34,259 bases of DNA, taken from NCBI GenBank assembly GCA_031291335.1, contig JARLJF010000117.1, positions 1 to 34,259 of the forward strand, written 5' to 3'. This stretch comes from Pandoraea sp. (GTDB taxonomy: Bacteria > Pseudomonadota > Gammaproteobacteria > Burkholderiales > Burkholderiaceae). A program made the translations under genes and the position numbers. This document shows positions 34,014 through 34,259 of the stretch, in pieces; the stretch's first letter is position 1; every line of letters starts with the position of its first letter. Below the pieces are notes generated by a model. The model had not been told where the DNA came from. It made no database searches and was given only the letters and a program-made list of their open reading frames with translations.

Positions 34014-34259
34014 ATGAAAGCCACGTCTGCCTTGCCCGCCATCCGGTATGCGATCGTTCCGAAGTCGCCCGCCGCCCATCTGTTCGAAGTGACCGTCACG
34101 GTCTCGAATCCTGCGCCAGAAGGGCAGCGTTTCACGCTGCCGGCGTGGATTCCGGGCAGCTACATGGTGCGCGAGTTCACCCGCAATATCGTGACGATCG
34201 GCGCGACGTGCCGTGGCCGCAAGGTCGCGCTCGACAAGCTCGACAAGCACACGTGGCAG
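34014..34259 (+). CDS. N-terminal part of an M61 family peptidase
   Basis: Eighty-two residues are present before the right edge. The sequence starts MKATSALPAIRYAIVPKSP and contains FTLPAWIPGSYMVREFTRN near 40-58, the hallmark beta-sandwich N-terminal segment of M61 (glycyl aminopeptidase/PDZ) proteins. The zinc motif and PDZ domain would lie beyond the window. It is 48 bases after the dsbC-like gene, on the same strand, so co-transcription is likely. The start is probable: the ATG at 34014 lies a normal distance from the AAGAAG stretch. Confidence 0.85.
   Translation, partial: MKATSALPAIRYAIVPKSPAAHLFEVTVTVSNPAPEGQRFTLPAWIPGSYMVREFTRNIVTIGATCRGRKVALDKLDKHTWQ

Noticed and set aside
32727..34250. 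A 507-codon frame antisense to the UbiH-like and DsbC-like genes
   Set aside because: It spans two recognised genes and their gap on the other strand, so it cannot be a normal gene.

Overview
The window looks like an ordinary chromosomal stretch from a GC-rich beta-proteobacterium of the Burkholderiaceae; the gene content and order (hemA-prfA-prmC-grxD-ubiX, ettA, ychF, the UbiH-like/DsbC/M61 run) recall Pandoraea or a close relative. That genus-level guess is inference from family recognition, not a database result. I see no rRNA, tRNA, CRISPR array, phage or insertion sequence. Nearly all the sequence is explained by about 34 protein genes, two of them cut by the window ends.

Layout. Positions 1-2860 hold a cut membrane-protein gene, a MazG-like pyrophosphohydrolase, a [2Fe-2S] ferredoxin and the ribosome-associated ABC-F ATPase EttA, closed by a strong terminator. 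Positions 2980-5045 pair a 3-hydroxybutyrate dehydrogenase with a patatin-like lipase, suggesting storage-polymer or lipid turnover. Positions 5201-10232 (minus strand) form a compact chemosensory block: a soluble tandem-PAS chemoreceptor, CheR, CheD and a protein with three CheW domains. No CheA, CheY or CheB lies in the window. Positions 10233-12040 are an AT-richer stretch with small exported or membrane proteins, several hairpins and palindromes.

Positions 12260-17105 contain a VOC-fold protein converging on the housekeeping operon hemA-prfA-prmC-grxD-ubiX, which covers tetrapyrrole synthesis, translation termination with its methyltransferase, Fe-S trafficking and prenyl-FMN synthesis. 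Positions 17390-19842 carry two tandem GlsB/YeaQ-type membrane proteins and a 14-helix MFS exporter. Positions 19941-22382 encode a periplasmic penicillin-acylase-family Ntn hydrolase. Positions 22620-25556 encode a GtrA-like flippase convergent with a GtrB-like glycosyltransferase and a GT87-type polyprenol-dependent glycosyltransferase, a likely envelope-glycosylation module.

Positions 25961-28160 are a divergent SLC13 transporter/GntR regulator pair separated by a striking AT-rich dyad with a TATAAT box in each arm. A lone Fic protein follows, then YchF, a zinc metallopeptidase, a UbiH-family hydroxylase, a DsbC-like disulfide isomerase and the start of an M61 peptidase. I found no convincing wholly new system. 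The best second-look candidates are the CheA-less chemosensory block with its triple-CheW scaffold, the dyad operator at 27456-27481, the orphan minus-strand terminator near 10620, and the split glycosylation module.
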